Source: Barrientosiimonas humi (GTDB taxonomy: Bacteria > Actinomycetota > Actinomycetes > Actinomycetales > Dermatophilaceae). Taken from it: DNA of 64,000 nucleotides. This document shows, in pieces, positions 34,511 through 42,768 of the stretch. A model generated the notes under the pieces. It made no database searches, was not told the DNA's origin, and worked only from the letters and a program-made list of their open reading frames with translations. How positions within the stretch are numbered: position 1 is the first letter of the stretch; every line of letters starts with the position of its first letter. The stretch lies in NCBI RefSeq assembly GCF_006716095.1, contig NZ_VFOK01000001.1:1271375-1335374 (forward strand). Reading direction: 5' to 3'. Position numbers and translations under genes: made by a program.

Positions 34511-35170
34511 GTGCCAGCTGTGCCCGGACCGCCCGCCGACCAACCGCCCGCTGCCGGGCACCTTCCTCCGGACCAGTTCGACCGGTGGTACGGCGGCTGG
34601 GATCCATTGACCCCCAACGACATTGGCGAGTTCATGGCCGGTTTCGACCGGCCCTGGTGGATCATCGGCGGCTGGAGCATCGAGGTCTTCACCGGAGTGC
34701 GTCGCGATCACGAGGACATGGACATCTCCATCCTGTCGAGCGACGCCGAGGCGTTCCGCCGATTCCTCGGCGACCGCTGGACTCCGTGGAACGTCGACGA
34801 GGGCTGGTTCCGGCCGTACGACGACCGGTTCCGCGAGATCCGACCCGACAGCCAGCTGTGGGTCCGGCGCGGCGCGCGGTCGCGGTGGGTGCTCGACGTG
34901 CCGCTGACCCCGGACACCGACGGCTGGTGGACCAACAAGCGCAACCGCTCGCACACCGAGGATCTCGACGACGTCACGTGGGTGGCGCCCGACGGACTGC
35001 GCTATGCCCGGCCGGAGGTGACGCTGATGTTCAAGGCCGCGCAGGTGCGCGAGAAGGACCGCCGCGACGCCGAGGTCCTCCTGCCCCTGCTCGACGACCG
35101 GGCGCGGACCTGGCTGCGGGACACGATGCGCCGCATTGACCCGGACCACCCGTGGGCTGCTCTGCCGTGA
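34511..35170 (+). CDS. Aminoglycoside-2''-adenylyltransferase-like nucleotidyltransferase
   Basis: A 219-residue protein with the nucleotidyltransferase signature IIGGWSIEVFTG, then RRDHEDMDISI, which holds the metal-binding Asp residues. This arrangement matches the aminoglycoside-2''-adenylyltransferase (ANT(2'')-like) domain. Chromosomal members are common in soil actinobacteria and most have no proven resistance role. It is the first of three nucleotidyltransferase-fold genes in this region. Confidence 0.8.
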   Translation: MPAVPGPPADQPPAAGHLPPDQFDRWYGGWDPLTPNDIGEFMAGFDRPWWIIGGWSIEVFTGVRRDHEDMDISILSSDAEAFRRFLGDRWTPWNVDEGWFRPYDDRFREIRPDSQLWVRRGARSRWVLDVPLTPDTDGWWTNKRNRSHTEDLDDVTWVAPDGLRYARPEVTLMFKAAQVREKDRRDAEVLLPLLDDRARTWLRDTMRRIDPDHPWAALP

Positions 35171-35222
35171 TCCTGCCGAAAACCGGTTGCCGCGGGAGTC
35201 GCCCACAGGCTGCGATCGGTCC

Positions 35223-36092
35223 ATGAGCATCGAGCTGGCCACACCGACCGCCGACGAGCTGCCGGAGGCGGCCGACGCGCTGCGGCGGTGGCAGCGGCGC
35301 GACGAGGTGCCCTTTCAGATCCACCCGGGCGACCTCGGCTGGCACCAGTGGGACGGCCCTGCCGCGACGGCGGTCGACGTGCGCACCTGGCGGCGTGACG
35401 GTGAGCTGGTCGCGGTCGGCTTCCTCGACACCCCTGAGGTGCTCCGGCTCGGCATCGCGCCCGAGCTGAGCAGCGACGAAGACCTCGCTGGACGGATCGC
35501 TGCCGACCTCCTGGCACCCGACGCCGGCGTGCTCCCCGCCGGCGAGGTGAGCGTCGAGGCCCACACCGGCGTACGACTGAAGCAGCTGCTCGCCGACGCC
35601 GGCTGGGCCGACGACGAGCCGTGGACCCAGCTGCGGCGCGACCTCACCGATCCCGTGGAGCTGCCGCCCGGGCTGCGGGTCGAGGTGGTGGACGGGCGGA
35701 ACGTCAGCGAGCGCACGGCCGTTCACCGCTCGGCGTTCGGGAGTGCGCGGTTCACCGACGAACGGTGGCGGACGGTGGCGGCGAGCCCCGCGTACGCCGG
35801 TGCGTGTTGCCTGCTCGGCTACGACGAGGACGACGTCCCGGTGGCCGCCATCACCGTGTGGTCGGCGGGAGAGGGCGTGCCCGGACTCATCGAGCCGATG
35901 GGCGTGCACGCCGACCACCGGGGGCGCGGGTTCGGCACGGCGATCACCCTCGCGGGCGCTGCCCGGCTGCGCGAGATGGGAGCATCCAGCGCGGACGTCG
36001 CGACGCCGAGCTCGAACACCGGGGGAGTGGCGACCTACGTCGCGGCGGGGATGTCCGTGCTGGGCGAGGTGCACGACAAGCGTCGGGGCTGA
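35223..36092 (+). CDS. GNAT-family N-acetyltransferase
   Basis: A 289-residue protein. The C-terminal half is a GNAT domain with the acetyl-CoA-binding segment VHADHRGRGFGTAI; the N-terminal half looks like a degenerate second GNAT domain. The substrate is unknown. ATG 35223 is preceded by TGCGAT at 6 nt, a poor -10 element. It lies between the nucleotidyltransferase and an MFS gene in the same direction. Confidence 0.85.
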   Translation: MSIELATPTADELPEAADALRRWQRRDEVPFQIHPGDLGWHQWDGPAATAVDVRTWRRDGELVAVGFLDTPEVLRLGIAPELSSDEDLAGRIAADLLAPDAGVLPAGEVSVEAHTGVRLKQLLADAGWADDEPWTQLRRDLTDPVELPPGLRVEVVDGRNVSERTAVHRSAFGSARFTDERWRTVAASPAYAGACCLLGYDEDDVPVAAITVWSAGEGVPGLIEPMGVHADHRGRGFGTAITLAGAARLREMGASSADVATPSSNTGGVATYVAAGMSVLGEVHDKRRG

Positions 36093-36124
36093 GCCGGCAG
36101 CGGTGGTGCTGCGAGACTGACGGC

Positions 36125-37363
36125 GTGTGGCGTGTGGCGTGGTCGATCTCGCCGTCGTTCCTGCGCTACTGGCGGGCGGCGGCAGTGTCCGGACTGGGCA
36201 CGTACGTCACGCTGTTCGCGCTCCAGGCCCTCGTGGTGCTCGACCTCGACGGCACGGCCAGCGACGTCGGGTGGCTCAGCTCCGCTCGCTGGTTGCCGTT
36301 CCTGGTGTTCGGGCTGATCGTCGGGGCGGTCGTCGACGGCAGGAAGCGGCTCCCGCTGCTCGTGCGAACCCACCTGCTGCAGGCTGTGCTGCTGCTCGCC
36401 GTCCCGGCGCTGTGGTGGGTGGACCTGCTGTCGCTGCCGGTGCTGCTGGTCGTCGTGTTCGTCTACGGCACGGTGTCGGTCGTGAGCGGCGCGGCCGAGA
36501 TGTCGCTGCTGCCGCGCCTGCTCGAGCGCCGCCAGCTGCAGCCCGCGCACGCGCGGGTCGACGGTGCCGACGCCGTGGCATCGACCGCCGGGCCGGCGCT
36601 CGGCGGCGCTCTCGTCAGCGCGGTCGGCGCGCCCGTCGCCGTGCTGCTCGACTCGCTGACCTACCTCTACTCCGCGCTCACCCTGCGCGGCATCCAGCTC
36701 GACGAGCCGCCCGCCCGCACCGGCGTGACCGTGCGCGGGCTCCTGCGCGACGCGGTCGACGGATTCCGTTACGCCTACGGCGCTTCCGGCCTCGCGGTGC
36801 TCGCGATCGCGACCCATGGTTGGTTCGTCGGCAACGCGATCATCGGGGTCGTGCTCGCGCCGTACGCCCTGCGCAACCTCGACCTCTCGGCGTTCCAGTT
36901 CGGTCTGGTCGGCGCGGTCGGCGGGGTGGGAGCCGTCCTGGGCGCCGCAGTCACCACCTGGGTCGGCCGGCGCCTCGGCACGGGGCGGACGATCATCCTG
37001 TGCCACGTGGTCACCGCCCTGGGCGTGGTCGCGATGGTCGGCGCAGGCAGCCGCGCGTCCGGCGCTTGGGCGATGACGTTGCTCATGCTGGGCCAGGGGC
37101 TTTACGGACTCGCGATGGGCATGAGCAACTCGCACGAGATGAGCTATCGGCAGCTGGTCACCCCCGACGAGCTGCAGGCGCGCACGAACACCACGCTGCG
37201 GTCGCTCAATCGGACGGTCATGGTCGTCGTCGCGCCCGTCGCGGGAATCCTGGCTGATGCGTGGGGGATTCGCCCGATGCTGGTCGTCGCCGCGGCCGTG
37301 TTTGCGCTGGTCGCCGCCGGCCTGGCCGCCACGTCGTTCCGCAACGTCCGGGCGCCGGTCTGA
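36125..37363 (+). CDS. MFS transporter (MFS_3/macrolide-efflux-like)
   Basis: A 412-residue twelve-helix transporter beginning SFLRYWRAAAVSGLG, which resembles the enterobactin-exporter and macrolide-efflux type MFS proteins. It carries a loop VGRRLGTGRTI in the middle. The substrate is unknown. GTG 36125 is chosen; GTG 36134 is nine bases shorter. It probably shares a transcript with the acetyltransferase 32 bp upstream. Confidence 0.88.
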   Translation: MWRVAWSISPSFLRYWRAAAVSGLGTYVTLFALQALVVLDLDGTASDVGWLSSARWLPFLVFGLIVGAVVDGRKRLPLLVRTHLLQAVLLLAVPALWWVDLLSLPVLLVVVFVYGTVSVVSGAAEMSLLPRLLERRQLQPAHARVDGADAVASTAGPALGGALVSAVGAPVAVLLDSLTYLYSALTLRGIQLDEPPARTGVTVRGLLRDAVDGFRYAYGASGLAVLAIATHGWFVGNAIIGVVLAPYALRNLDLSAFQFGLVGAVGGVGAVLGAAVTTWVGRRLGTGRTIILCHVVTALGVVAMVGAGSRASGAWAMTLLMLGQGLYGLAMGMSNSHEMSYRQLVTPDELQARTNTTLRSLNRTVMVVVAPVAGILADAWGIRPMLVVAAAVFALVAAGLAATSFRNVRAPV

Positions 37364-37408
37364 CGCCGAGGCATAGACGGATCGCCGCGCCGCCGGTGAA
37401 CTGGTGGC

Positions 37409-37876
37409 ATGACCGCAGTCGGTTCCGTTGCGATGTTCGCCGCCACGATCACGGTGGGACTCACCGCCGGCCTGTTCTTCGCGTTCGCGGTCGCGGTCAT
37501 GCCGGGGCTTGCGCGCACCGACGCAGCCACGTTCGTGCCTGCCATGCAGCGGATCAACGTGGCCATCGTCAACCCCGTGTTCCTCGTCGTGTTCCTCGGG
37601 CCGCTGCCGATGCTGGTGCTCGGCGCGGCGCGCGGGCCGTCGCGGACGTGGGCGACCGCGGCTCTGGTGCTGTACGCCGTGACGGTCGCCATCACGGTGG
37701 CCGGCAACATCCCGCTCAACAACGCGCTCATGAAGGTCCCGACCGACCAGGGCGGCGCGATCCTCGAGGCCGGGCGAGCAGAGTTCGAGACCCGGTGGAA
37801 CCGGCTGCACCTGATCCGAACGGTGGCCGTGATCGTGTCGTTCGTCTGCTGTCTCGCCGCCCTGCGTTCGGGGTGA
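37409..37876 (+). CDS. DUF1772 (anthrone oxygenase-like) membrane protein
   Basis: A 155-residue protein with four predicted membrane helices and the DUF1772 pattern (GLFFAFAVAVMPGL, then IPLNNAL and FETRWNRLHLIRT). Fungal members include anthrone oxygenases; bacterial members have no known role. It lies 45 bp after the MFS gene. Confidence 0.85.
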   Translation: MTAVGSVAMFAATITVGLTAGLFFAFAVAVMPGLARTDAATFVPAMQRINVAIVNPVFLVVFLGPLPMLVLGAARGPSRTWATAALVLYAVTVAITVAGNIPLNNALMKVPTDQGGAILEAGRAEFETRWNRLHLIRTVAVIVSFVCCLAALRSG

Positions 37877-37942
37877 GAGAGCCGCGCCGGCATGGGTCCT
37901 GGTCCGGAAAGCGACTGGCACCAAACAGGTTCGAGCGTCAGC

Positions 37943-38815
37943 ATGGCCATCGTGGCACCCACGACCGATCTGAGCGACGAGCTTCTGCGCCGGCTGGCCG
38001 ACGACCTGGTCCGCGTCGACGGTGTCGTCGCTGTCGCCCTCGGCGGTAGCCGGGCTCGGGGCACGCACGGCCCGTCGTCGGACTACGACCTCGGCGTCTA
38101 CTCCGAGCCTGACCGCCTCGACCTGGCCGCCCTGGGTGGTGTGGCGCGGGCATGGGCCCAGGAGGACGTACGAATCGCTCGGCCCGGGGAGTGGGGGCCT
38201 TGGGTCGACGGGGGAGCCTGGCTCACCGTGCACGGGCGTGCGGTCGACTGGATCCTGCGGGACGTGCAGCGGGTCGCTGAGCAGTGCCGGAGGGCGCAGG
38301 CCGGGGAGTTCGGTTTCCACACGCAGCCCGGGCATCCGCTCGGGTTCCTGGACGTGAGCTACGCCGGCGAGGTGGCCATCGGACATCCGTTGGCCGACCC
38401 GTCCGGATGGCTCGCGTCGCGCCAGCGAAGCGTCGATCCCTATCCCGCCGCGTTGCGACGGGCGCTCGTCGCTCACACCTGGCAGGTCGACTTCCTGCTC
38501 GGCGCCGCGCGCAAGGGCGCTGCCCGGGGTGACGCGGCGTACGTCGCACTGTGCTGCTCGCAGGCGGCGATGTTCTGCGCGCACGGGTGGCACGCGCGTG
38601 CCGGGGTGTGGGTGGTCAACGAGAAGGGGGTCCTCGCAGGGGTCGATCGTCTCGGCGTCGAGCTGGCCGGCTTCAGCGGGGCCGTCCACAGCGTGCTCGG
38701 GCGCCTCGGGGAGACCCCGGACGAGCTGCTCGCGTCGGTGGAGCGGCTGCAGACGGTGCTCGGCGAGTCGGTCAGCCGGCTGAGCCGGGACGGAGGCGGC
38801 GGGGAACAGAGCTGA
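37943..38815 (+). CDS. Nucleotidyltransferase-fold protein
   Basis: A 290-residue protein with the Pol-beta-type signature GGSRARGTHGPSSDYDLGVY (Gly-Ser and two Asp), followed by a helical C-terminal domain. This resembles kanamycin nucleotidyltransferase and related proteins; the target is unknown. ATG 37943 is preferred and ATG 37892 is in frame upstream. Its last 44 bp overlap the 3' end of the convergent APH-like gene. Confidence 0.85.
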   Translation: MAIVAPTTDLSDELLRRLADDLVRVDGVVAVALGGSRARGTHGPSSDYDLGVYSEPDRLDLAALGGVARAWAQEDVRIARPGEWGPWVDGGAWLTVHGRAVDWILRDVQRVAEQCRRAQAGEFGFHTQPGHPLGFLDVSYAGEVAIGHPLADPSGWLASRQRSVDPYPAALRRALVAHTWQVDFLLGAARKGAARGDAAYVALCCSQAAMFCAHGWHARAGVWVVNEKGVLAGVDRLGVELAGFSGAVHSVLGRLGETPDELLASVERLQTVLGESVSRLSRDGGGGEQS

Positions 38816-39818
38816 GCTGGTCGTACGCCGCCGCACGCCAACCCGTCGGGTCGTCGCCGGCGGGGATGAGCAGGAGTGAGTACCAGAGCGTGAGCACGTC
38901 CCACCAGTCGCGCTCGGTCGGGCTGAGCGGGCGCACGTCCTCGTAGCCCGTGAGAAACGTTGCGCGGACGTCCGCGGACACCGGTCCCCAGTCGCGAAAC
39001 CGGGTGCCGAGCAGGACTGCGGCTCGGGCGATCTCGTGGATGCAGCGATCGACCCGGGCTTCCTCGAGGTCGAGGACAGCCACGACGGTGCCGCCGTCGC
39101 ACAGGACGCTCGACGCGCGGAAGTCGCCGTGCAGAAGCTGCGTGGGGAGTGTCTCCGTGGGAGCCGCGTCGACCATCTGACGGAGCACCGTCACGGCGAC
39201 AGGCGGCACGTGCTCTCCGGCGGTGTCGAGCCAGCTCGTGACACGGTCGCCGAGTGCTGCGCGATCGTCTTCGCTCTCGAGAAAGGTTGTGCTGCCTGAA
39301 CATTCGTTCATCGCTAGATGAAACTGCGCGAGCGTGCTTCCTGCGGCGAGCACCTGCTCAGGATCGTCGACGTCGAGATGCTGGGCGTCGATCACGTGCT
39401 GCAGCGACACGGCGGCGCCGTCGACGGTGACCTGGAGCGCGCCACTGCAAGCGGGCAGCGGCGCGGAGACCGGGAGCCCGCGTGCGGCCAGCCACTGGGT
39501 CAGGTCAGCGACCTGGCCCAACCGCGGGAACCGGGACGGCGCCACCGACCACTTCGCGAGCACCCTGCCACTGGGCGTCGTGACCCAGGCGAGCGCGTTG
39601 TAGTCACTCATGACGATGCGGTCGCACGACTCGACGGACAGGCCCCAGCCGTCGTACACCGTGCGGGCGATCCACCGACCCGCGGCCGCGGCGTCGGGAA
39701 ACCCGAACCGGGCGTCGAGCGTGCGCATCGGGTCAAGGTCTTCCCACAGCATCTCGACGGGCGGCACGGGGGAGTCGGGCACGGGTCTGATCATGTCCGG
39801 TCTCGTGGGCGGGGACAT
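38772..39818 (-). CDS. Aminoglycoside/choline-kinase-like phosphotransferase
   Basis: A 348-residue APH-fold protein. The catalytic loop LLHGDFRASSVLCD and the following VVAVLDLEEAR (metal-binding Asp) are visible in the C-terminal half, and a possible nucleotide-binding Lys is in VLAKWSV. It should phosphorylate a small molecule, but resistance cannot be claimed. ATG 39818 gives a family-like length; the frame is open further upstream through the toxin-antitoxin promoter. Confidence 0.83.
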   Translation of the reverse strand: MSPPTRPDMIRPVPDSPVPPVEMLWEDLDPMRTLDARFGFPDAAAAGRWIARTVYDGWGLSVESCDRIVMSDYNALAWVTTPSGRVLAKWSVAPSRFPRLGQVADLTQWLAARGLPVSAPLPACSGALQVTVDGAAVSLQHVIDAQHLDVDDPEQVLAAGSTLAQFHLAMNECSGSTTFLESEDDRAALGDRVTSWLDTAGEHVPPVAVTVLRQMVDAAPTETLPTQLLHGDFRASSVLCDGGTVVAVLDLEEARVDRCIHEIARAAVLLGTRFRDWGPVSADVRATFLTGYEDVRPLSPTERDWWDVLTLWYSLLLIPAGDDPTGWRAAAYDQLSSVPRRLRPGSAG

Positions 39819-39822
39819 GCCG

Positions 39823-39845
39823 GTGTCAGTGGCCGGTGCAATAAT
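39823..39845 (+). promoter_or_regulatory. Possible PafBC-type promoter of the vapBC-like pair
   Basis: GTGTCAGTG (8 of 9 bases of TTGTCRGTG), 8 nt, then AATAAT (one mismatch to TANNNT). Transcription would start near 39852, inside the inverted-repeat operator. It is a weaker match than the site at 49020. Confidence 0.35.
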
Positions 39846-39874
39846 GGCCACAAATATGATGTTCAATGTGGCCA
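39845..39874. promoter_or_regulatory. Inverted-repeat operator of toxin-antitoxin pair
   Basis: TGGCCAC (39845-39851) and GTGGCCA (39868-39874) form a perfect inverted repeat with a 16-nt spacer just before the antitoxin SD. It is the expected position for autoregulation by the antitoxin. Confidence 0.6.
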
Positions 39875-39887
39875 CGGGAGGGCGAGG

Positions 39888-40145
39888 ATGACGCAGGTAG
39901 GCGTCCGCGAGCTGCGTGATGGGCTGAGCCGGCACCTCGCCGCGGTTCGTGAGGGGCGGACCATCACGGTGACCGACCACGGGCGCCCGGTGGCGCGGCT
40001 CGTCCCTGTCGGTGCTCCGACGAACCTCGAAAGGTTGGTAGCAGAAGGCAAGGTCACACCCGCGCGTCGGAAGCGGCGCCCGCTGCCTGCGCCCCTGGAG
40101 ACGGCCGGGGGAGTGAGTGACCTGATCGCCCAGCAGCGCCGGTGA
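39888..40145 (+). CDS. Phd/YefM-type antitoxin
   Basis: An 85-residue antitoxin. The N-terminal part (VGVRELRDGLSRHLAAVREG, then ITVTDHGRPVARLVP) is the Phd/YefM DNA-binding fold, and the basic C-terminal half should bind the toxin. GGGCGAGG precedes the ATG. The stop overlaps the toxin GTG by 4 bp. Confidence 0.92.
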   Translation: MTQVGVRELRDGLSRHLAAVREGRTITVTDHGRPVARLVPVGAPTNLERLVAEGKVTPARRKRRPLPAPLETAGGVSDLIAQQRR

Positions 40146-40570
40146 TCGCCTACCTGGACACCTCGGCGATCGTGCCGTTGCTCGTCGCCGAGCCGAGCAC
40201 GTCTTTATGCCAACGGATCTGGCAGGACGCGGATCGGCTGGTGAGTTCCGCGCTGGCGTACGTCGAAGCGGCGGCCGCCCTTGCCATGGCGCAGCGACAG
40301 CTGCGGATCACCTCCAAGGAGCGCGAGATCGCCTGGTCGCGCTTCACCGAGATCTGGCCTGACGTGGACATCGTGGAGGTGGATACCCAGCTGCTCGTGA
40401 CGGCAGCAGAGCTGACGAGCGAGTTCTCGTTGCGTGGTTATGACGCGGTGCACTGCGCGTCGGCCAAGCTCATCGACGACCCTGACCTCGTGGTGGCGGC
40501 CGGTGACGCGCAGCTGCTTGACGCCTGGTCGCGCCTCGGGCTTGCAGTGCTCGACGTCAACCAGGGTTGA
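40142..40570 (+). CDS. PIN-domain toxin, VapC type
   Basis: A 142-residue PIN-domain ribonuclease. The acidic active-site residues are visible in YLDTSAIVPLL, VEAAAAL and the C-terminal YDAVHCAS and AAGDAQLL. It begins with GTG and is translationally coupled to the antitoxin. VapC toxins usually cut tRNA or rRNA; the target here is unknown. Its 3' end overlaps the convergent GrpB gene by 14 bp. Confidence 0.93.
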   Translation: MIAYLDTSAIVPLLVAEPSTSLCQRIWQDADRLVSSALAYVEAAAALAMAQRQLRITSKEREIAWSRFTEIWPDVDIVEVDTQLLVTAAELTSEFSLRGYDAVHCASAKLIDDPDLVVAAGDAQLLDAWSRLGLAVLDVNQG

Positions 40571-41114
40571 GATCGACGTCGTTCTGACGGTCCTGCCAGT
40601 CGCGAGCCAGGTCCATGAGCTCGGCGATGACGGGTCCCTTGCCGGCGCGGTAGGCAGGCCGGTCGCGGGCGTCGGTGGCTGCAAGCGAGTGCTTGAGCCG
40701 TGCGTAGCGGCGCGCGTCGTCGGGGTGCGCCCGCAGGTAGTCGCGGAACAGCACCCAGTCGCGCCAGGCCGGCGAGGCCTGCTCCACGACGTGCAGGTGG
40801 TGCGTGCGCCGTTCGACGCTCGGGAAGCACAGCGACCACTTGCGCTGGTCGGCGTCACCAGGTTCCGGAGCGGCGACCCAGGACAGATGTTCGAGCCGCT
40901 GGGGCGCGTCGGTGAACGCGGCGTAGTCGTCGACCAGCGCCAGCATGTCGATGATCGGCTTGGCCGCCAGGCCAGGGACCGATGTCGACCCGATGTGCTG
41001 GATGGGTGCCACGAGCACGTCGGCCAGGTCGGACTCAAGCGCTGCCTTCTGCGTCGCAAACGACGACGGCCAGGCCGGGTCGTACGGCTGGATCACGATG
41101 GGGTCCTGGCGCAC
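40557..41114 (-). CDS. GrpB family (UPF0157) protein
   Basis: A 185-residue GrpB-like protein, a nucleotidyltransferase-fold relative often fused to CoaE in other bacteria. The core HIGSTSVPGLAAKPIIDMLALV is present, including the Gly-Ser and the Asp of the fold. Function is not established. It is convergent with the toxin gene and divergent from the methyltransferase. Confidence 0.9.
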   Translation of the reverse strand: MRQDPIVIQPYDPAWPSSFATQKAALESDLADVLVAPIQHIGSTSVPGLAAKPIIDMLALVDDYAAFTDAPQRLEHLSWVAAPEPGDADQRKWSLCFPSVERRTHHLHVVEQASPAWRDWVLFRDYLRAHPDDARRYARLKHSLAATDARDRPAYRAGKGPVIAELMDLARDWQDRQNDVDLNPG

Positions 41115-41298
41115 GTGAGCAGCCTGTCACGCCCGGACCTTCGTCCTCAGATGAACCGGAAGGGACAGGAGCTAATGAGCCGGAAGTAGTGAATGACGTG
41201 CGTGGCCGGAGCGACCTCTGCCGAGTGTCTGGCCATAGATCAGGGGAGGCCCAAAACACCCGAGCCCCTTGGTCTCCAGACAAGATGGTATTAATCGA

Positions 41299-41304
41299 TA
41301 CTCT
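41299..41304 (+). promoter_or_regulatory. -10 element of methyltransferase gene
   Basis: TACTCT ends 6 nt before ATG 41311, consistent with a leaderless transcript. The region just upstream is locally AT-rich (TATTAATCGATA). Confidence 0.5.
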
Positions 41305-41310
41305 CGCGGC

Positions 41311-41949
41311 ATGACGAGCACCGACTGGGTCAAGTGGCACGAGGCGTACGGCCGTGAGGGGTCTGGTCTGGGCGATCGGCTTGCCGCAGTCCAGGCACAA
41401 ATCGTGCGGCGACTCGATGACACAGCCCCGATGCCCTTGAGAGTAGTGAGCGCGTGCGCTGGTGACGGCCGCGATCTGCTGGGAGCGCTGGCCGGCCGAG
41501 CTGACGCCGACCGGGTCAGTGCCTTCCTCGTCGAGTGCAACACCGAACTCGCGACGCGCGCGGAGTCGGCCGCGCTCGCACTGCCCGCTCGGATCGTGGT
41601 TCATGAGGGCAATGCAGCGAAGAGTGATGTCTACGCGGGTTCGGTGCCAGCCGACTTGGTCTTGCTCTGCGGCATCTTCGGCAACATCAGTGATCCGGAC
41701 ATTCAGAGGGTGATTCGGGCCGCGCCGCAGTTGTGCGCGAAGGGCGCCGAGGTTGTCTGGACCCGACACCGTGGCGGCGAATCCGATGTGACACTGCAGA
41801 TTCGATCGTGGTTCGCGGACGCTGGCTTTGAGGAGGTGGCCTTCATCGCTCCTGATTCGGCGGACACGTGGTCGGTTGGGGTTCACCGCCTCGTAGGCCC
41901 AGTGGCTGACCTAGAGCTCGGCCAGGAGTGGTTCCGCTTCTTTCGCTAG
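41311..41949 (+). CDS. SAM-dependent methyltransferase (class I)
   Basis: A 212-residue Rossmann-type methyltransferase with motif I VSACAGDGRDLLG and an acidic second strand (AFLVECN). The substrate is unknown. Its codons are visibly less GC-rich than those of its neighbours, which may reflect a recent arrival. ATG 41311 is supported by the -10 element. Confidence 0.82.
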   Translation: MTSTDWVKWHEAYGREGSGLGDRLAAVQAQIVRRLDDTAPMPLRVVSACAGDGRDLLGALAGRADADRVSAFLVECNTELATRAESAALALPARIVVHEGNAAKSDVYAGSVPADLVLLCGIFGNISDPDIQRVIRAAPQLCAKGAEVVWTRHRGGESDVTLQIRSWFADAGFEEVAFIAPDSADTWSVGVHRLVGPVADLELGQEWFRFFR

Positions 41950-42134
41950 GTCGCCCGCCGGGTTACGACTGACTCCGCGTGAGGTGAACGCCGATAATCG
42001 ACATTATGTCAACTAGTAGTCTGCGTATCGCGTCATCGCCGCGGCAAGATGGCCGCCGCTCCCCCGGTCTGCCGACCTCGGACCAGAAAACTCGTGACCG
42101 TCCGTCAGCCACCAACACACGCTCCCCCTGGCAC

Positions 42135-42401
42135 TCATCGTGACTTGTAGACCCGCGCCCGGTGCCCGATTCGACTCACGACGACTTCCTGCGCCTGGTC
42201 GTCGATCACGTACAGGATGCGGTAGTCGCCGCGCCGAGCCGACCACTGCCCTTCGAAGTCATCGCGAAGAGGCTTGCCGACGCGGTGAGGGTTGCCGACC
42301 AGCGGGCCGTAGATGAACTCGATGATCGCCGGGGTCACCCTGGGCGGCACCTGATCCAGGTCGCGGATCGCTGCGGCCGAGAGCAGAGCTGTGAAGCTCA
42401 C
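42135..42401 (-). CDS. RelE/ParE-type toxin
   Basis: An 88-residue RelE-fold toxin. The family shape is clear: AIRDLDQVPP, a helix, then GNPHRVGKPL, RRGDYRILYVIDD and the end VVVSRIGHRARVYK. RelE-type members cleave mRNA on ribosomes; ParE-type members hit gyrase. The sequence favours RelE. Its start overlaps the antitoxin stop by 4 bp. Confidence 0.92.
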   Translation of the reverse strand: MSFTALLSAAAIRDLDQVPPRVTPAIIEFIYGPLVGNPHRVGKPLRDDFEGQWSARRGDYRILYVIDDQAQEVVVSRIGHRARVYKSR

Positions 42402-42676
42402 GCCTTCCCTACGCCATACCGGCGGCGGACGGCTCCTTCATCCCACAGTTCGCCTCGCTCGCGCTCGGCCAGAGCCTCGTCGGACGCCTCGCGTGCGCCG
42501 GGCTGCGACTGCCAGTGCAACGTCTCCTCGATGGACTCCAGGTCCTCCACCGAGATCAGCACGGCTGCAGGCTTTCCTCGACGGGTGATGGTCACTCGCT
42601 CGTGGGTGTTCACGGCGGAGTCGATCAACTCGTTCAGCTTCGCCTTGGCTTCGGTCAGCGGCAGCGTCGTGCTCAT
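42398..42676 (-). CDS. Phd/YefM-type antitoxin (RelB-like partner)
   Basis: A 92-residue antitoxin with the Phd/YefM start PLTEAKAKLNELIDSAVNTHERVTITRRGKPAAVLIS, split here by function: DNA-binding first, toxin-binding acidic tail second. ATG 42676 is chosen because a perfect inverted repeat lies just upstream; the longer frame would cross it. Confidence 0.93.
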   Translation of the reverse strand: MSTTLPLTEAKAKLNELIDSAVNTHERVTITRRGKPAAVLISVEDLESIEETLHWQSQPGAREASDEALAERERGELWDEGAVRRRYGVGKA

Positions 42677-42680
42677 GCCC

Positions 42681-42705
42681 TTCAGGTTACACGATCGAAC
42701 CTGAA
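42681..42705. promoter_or_regulatory. Operator upstream of RelBE-type pair
   Basis: TTCAGGTT and AACCTGAA form a perfect 8-bp inverted repeat with a 9-nt spacer, 5 bp before the antitoxin ATG. This is the expected place for antitoxin-toxin autoregulation. Confidence 0.65.
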
Positions 42706-42768
42706 TACGGATCTGGACAGATCTGAAAACAGTGCCTCGCGATTTCAAGCCGCCGCCCGATCTCTCAC

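Noticed and set aside
36035-38836. 933-residue minus-strand frame
   Set aside because: It is the antisense of the acetyltransferase, MFS, DUF1772 and nucleotidyltransferase genes, with His/Asp/Arg-biased composition.
39297-39310. TGAACATTCGTTCA, a LexA/SOS-box-like palindrome
   Set aside because: It lies inside the coding sequence of the APH-like kinase, far from any promoter.
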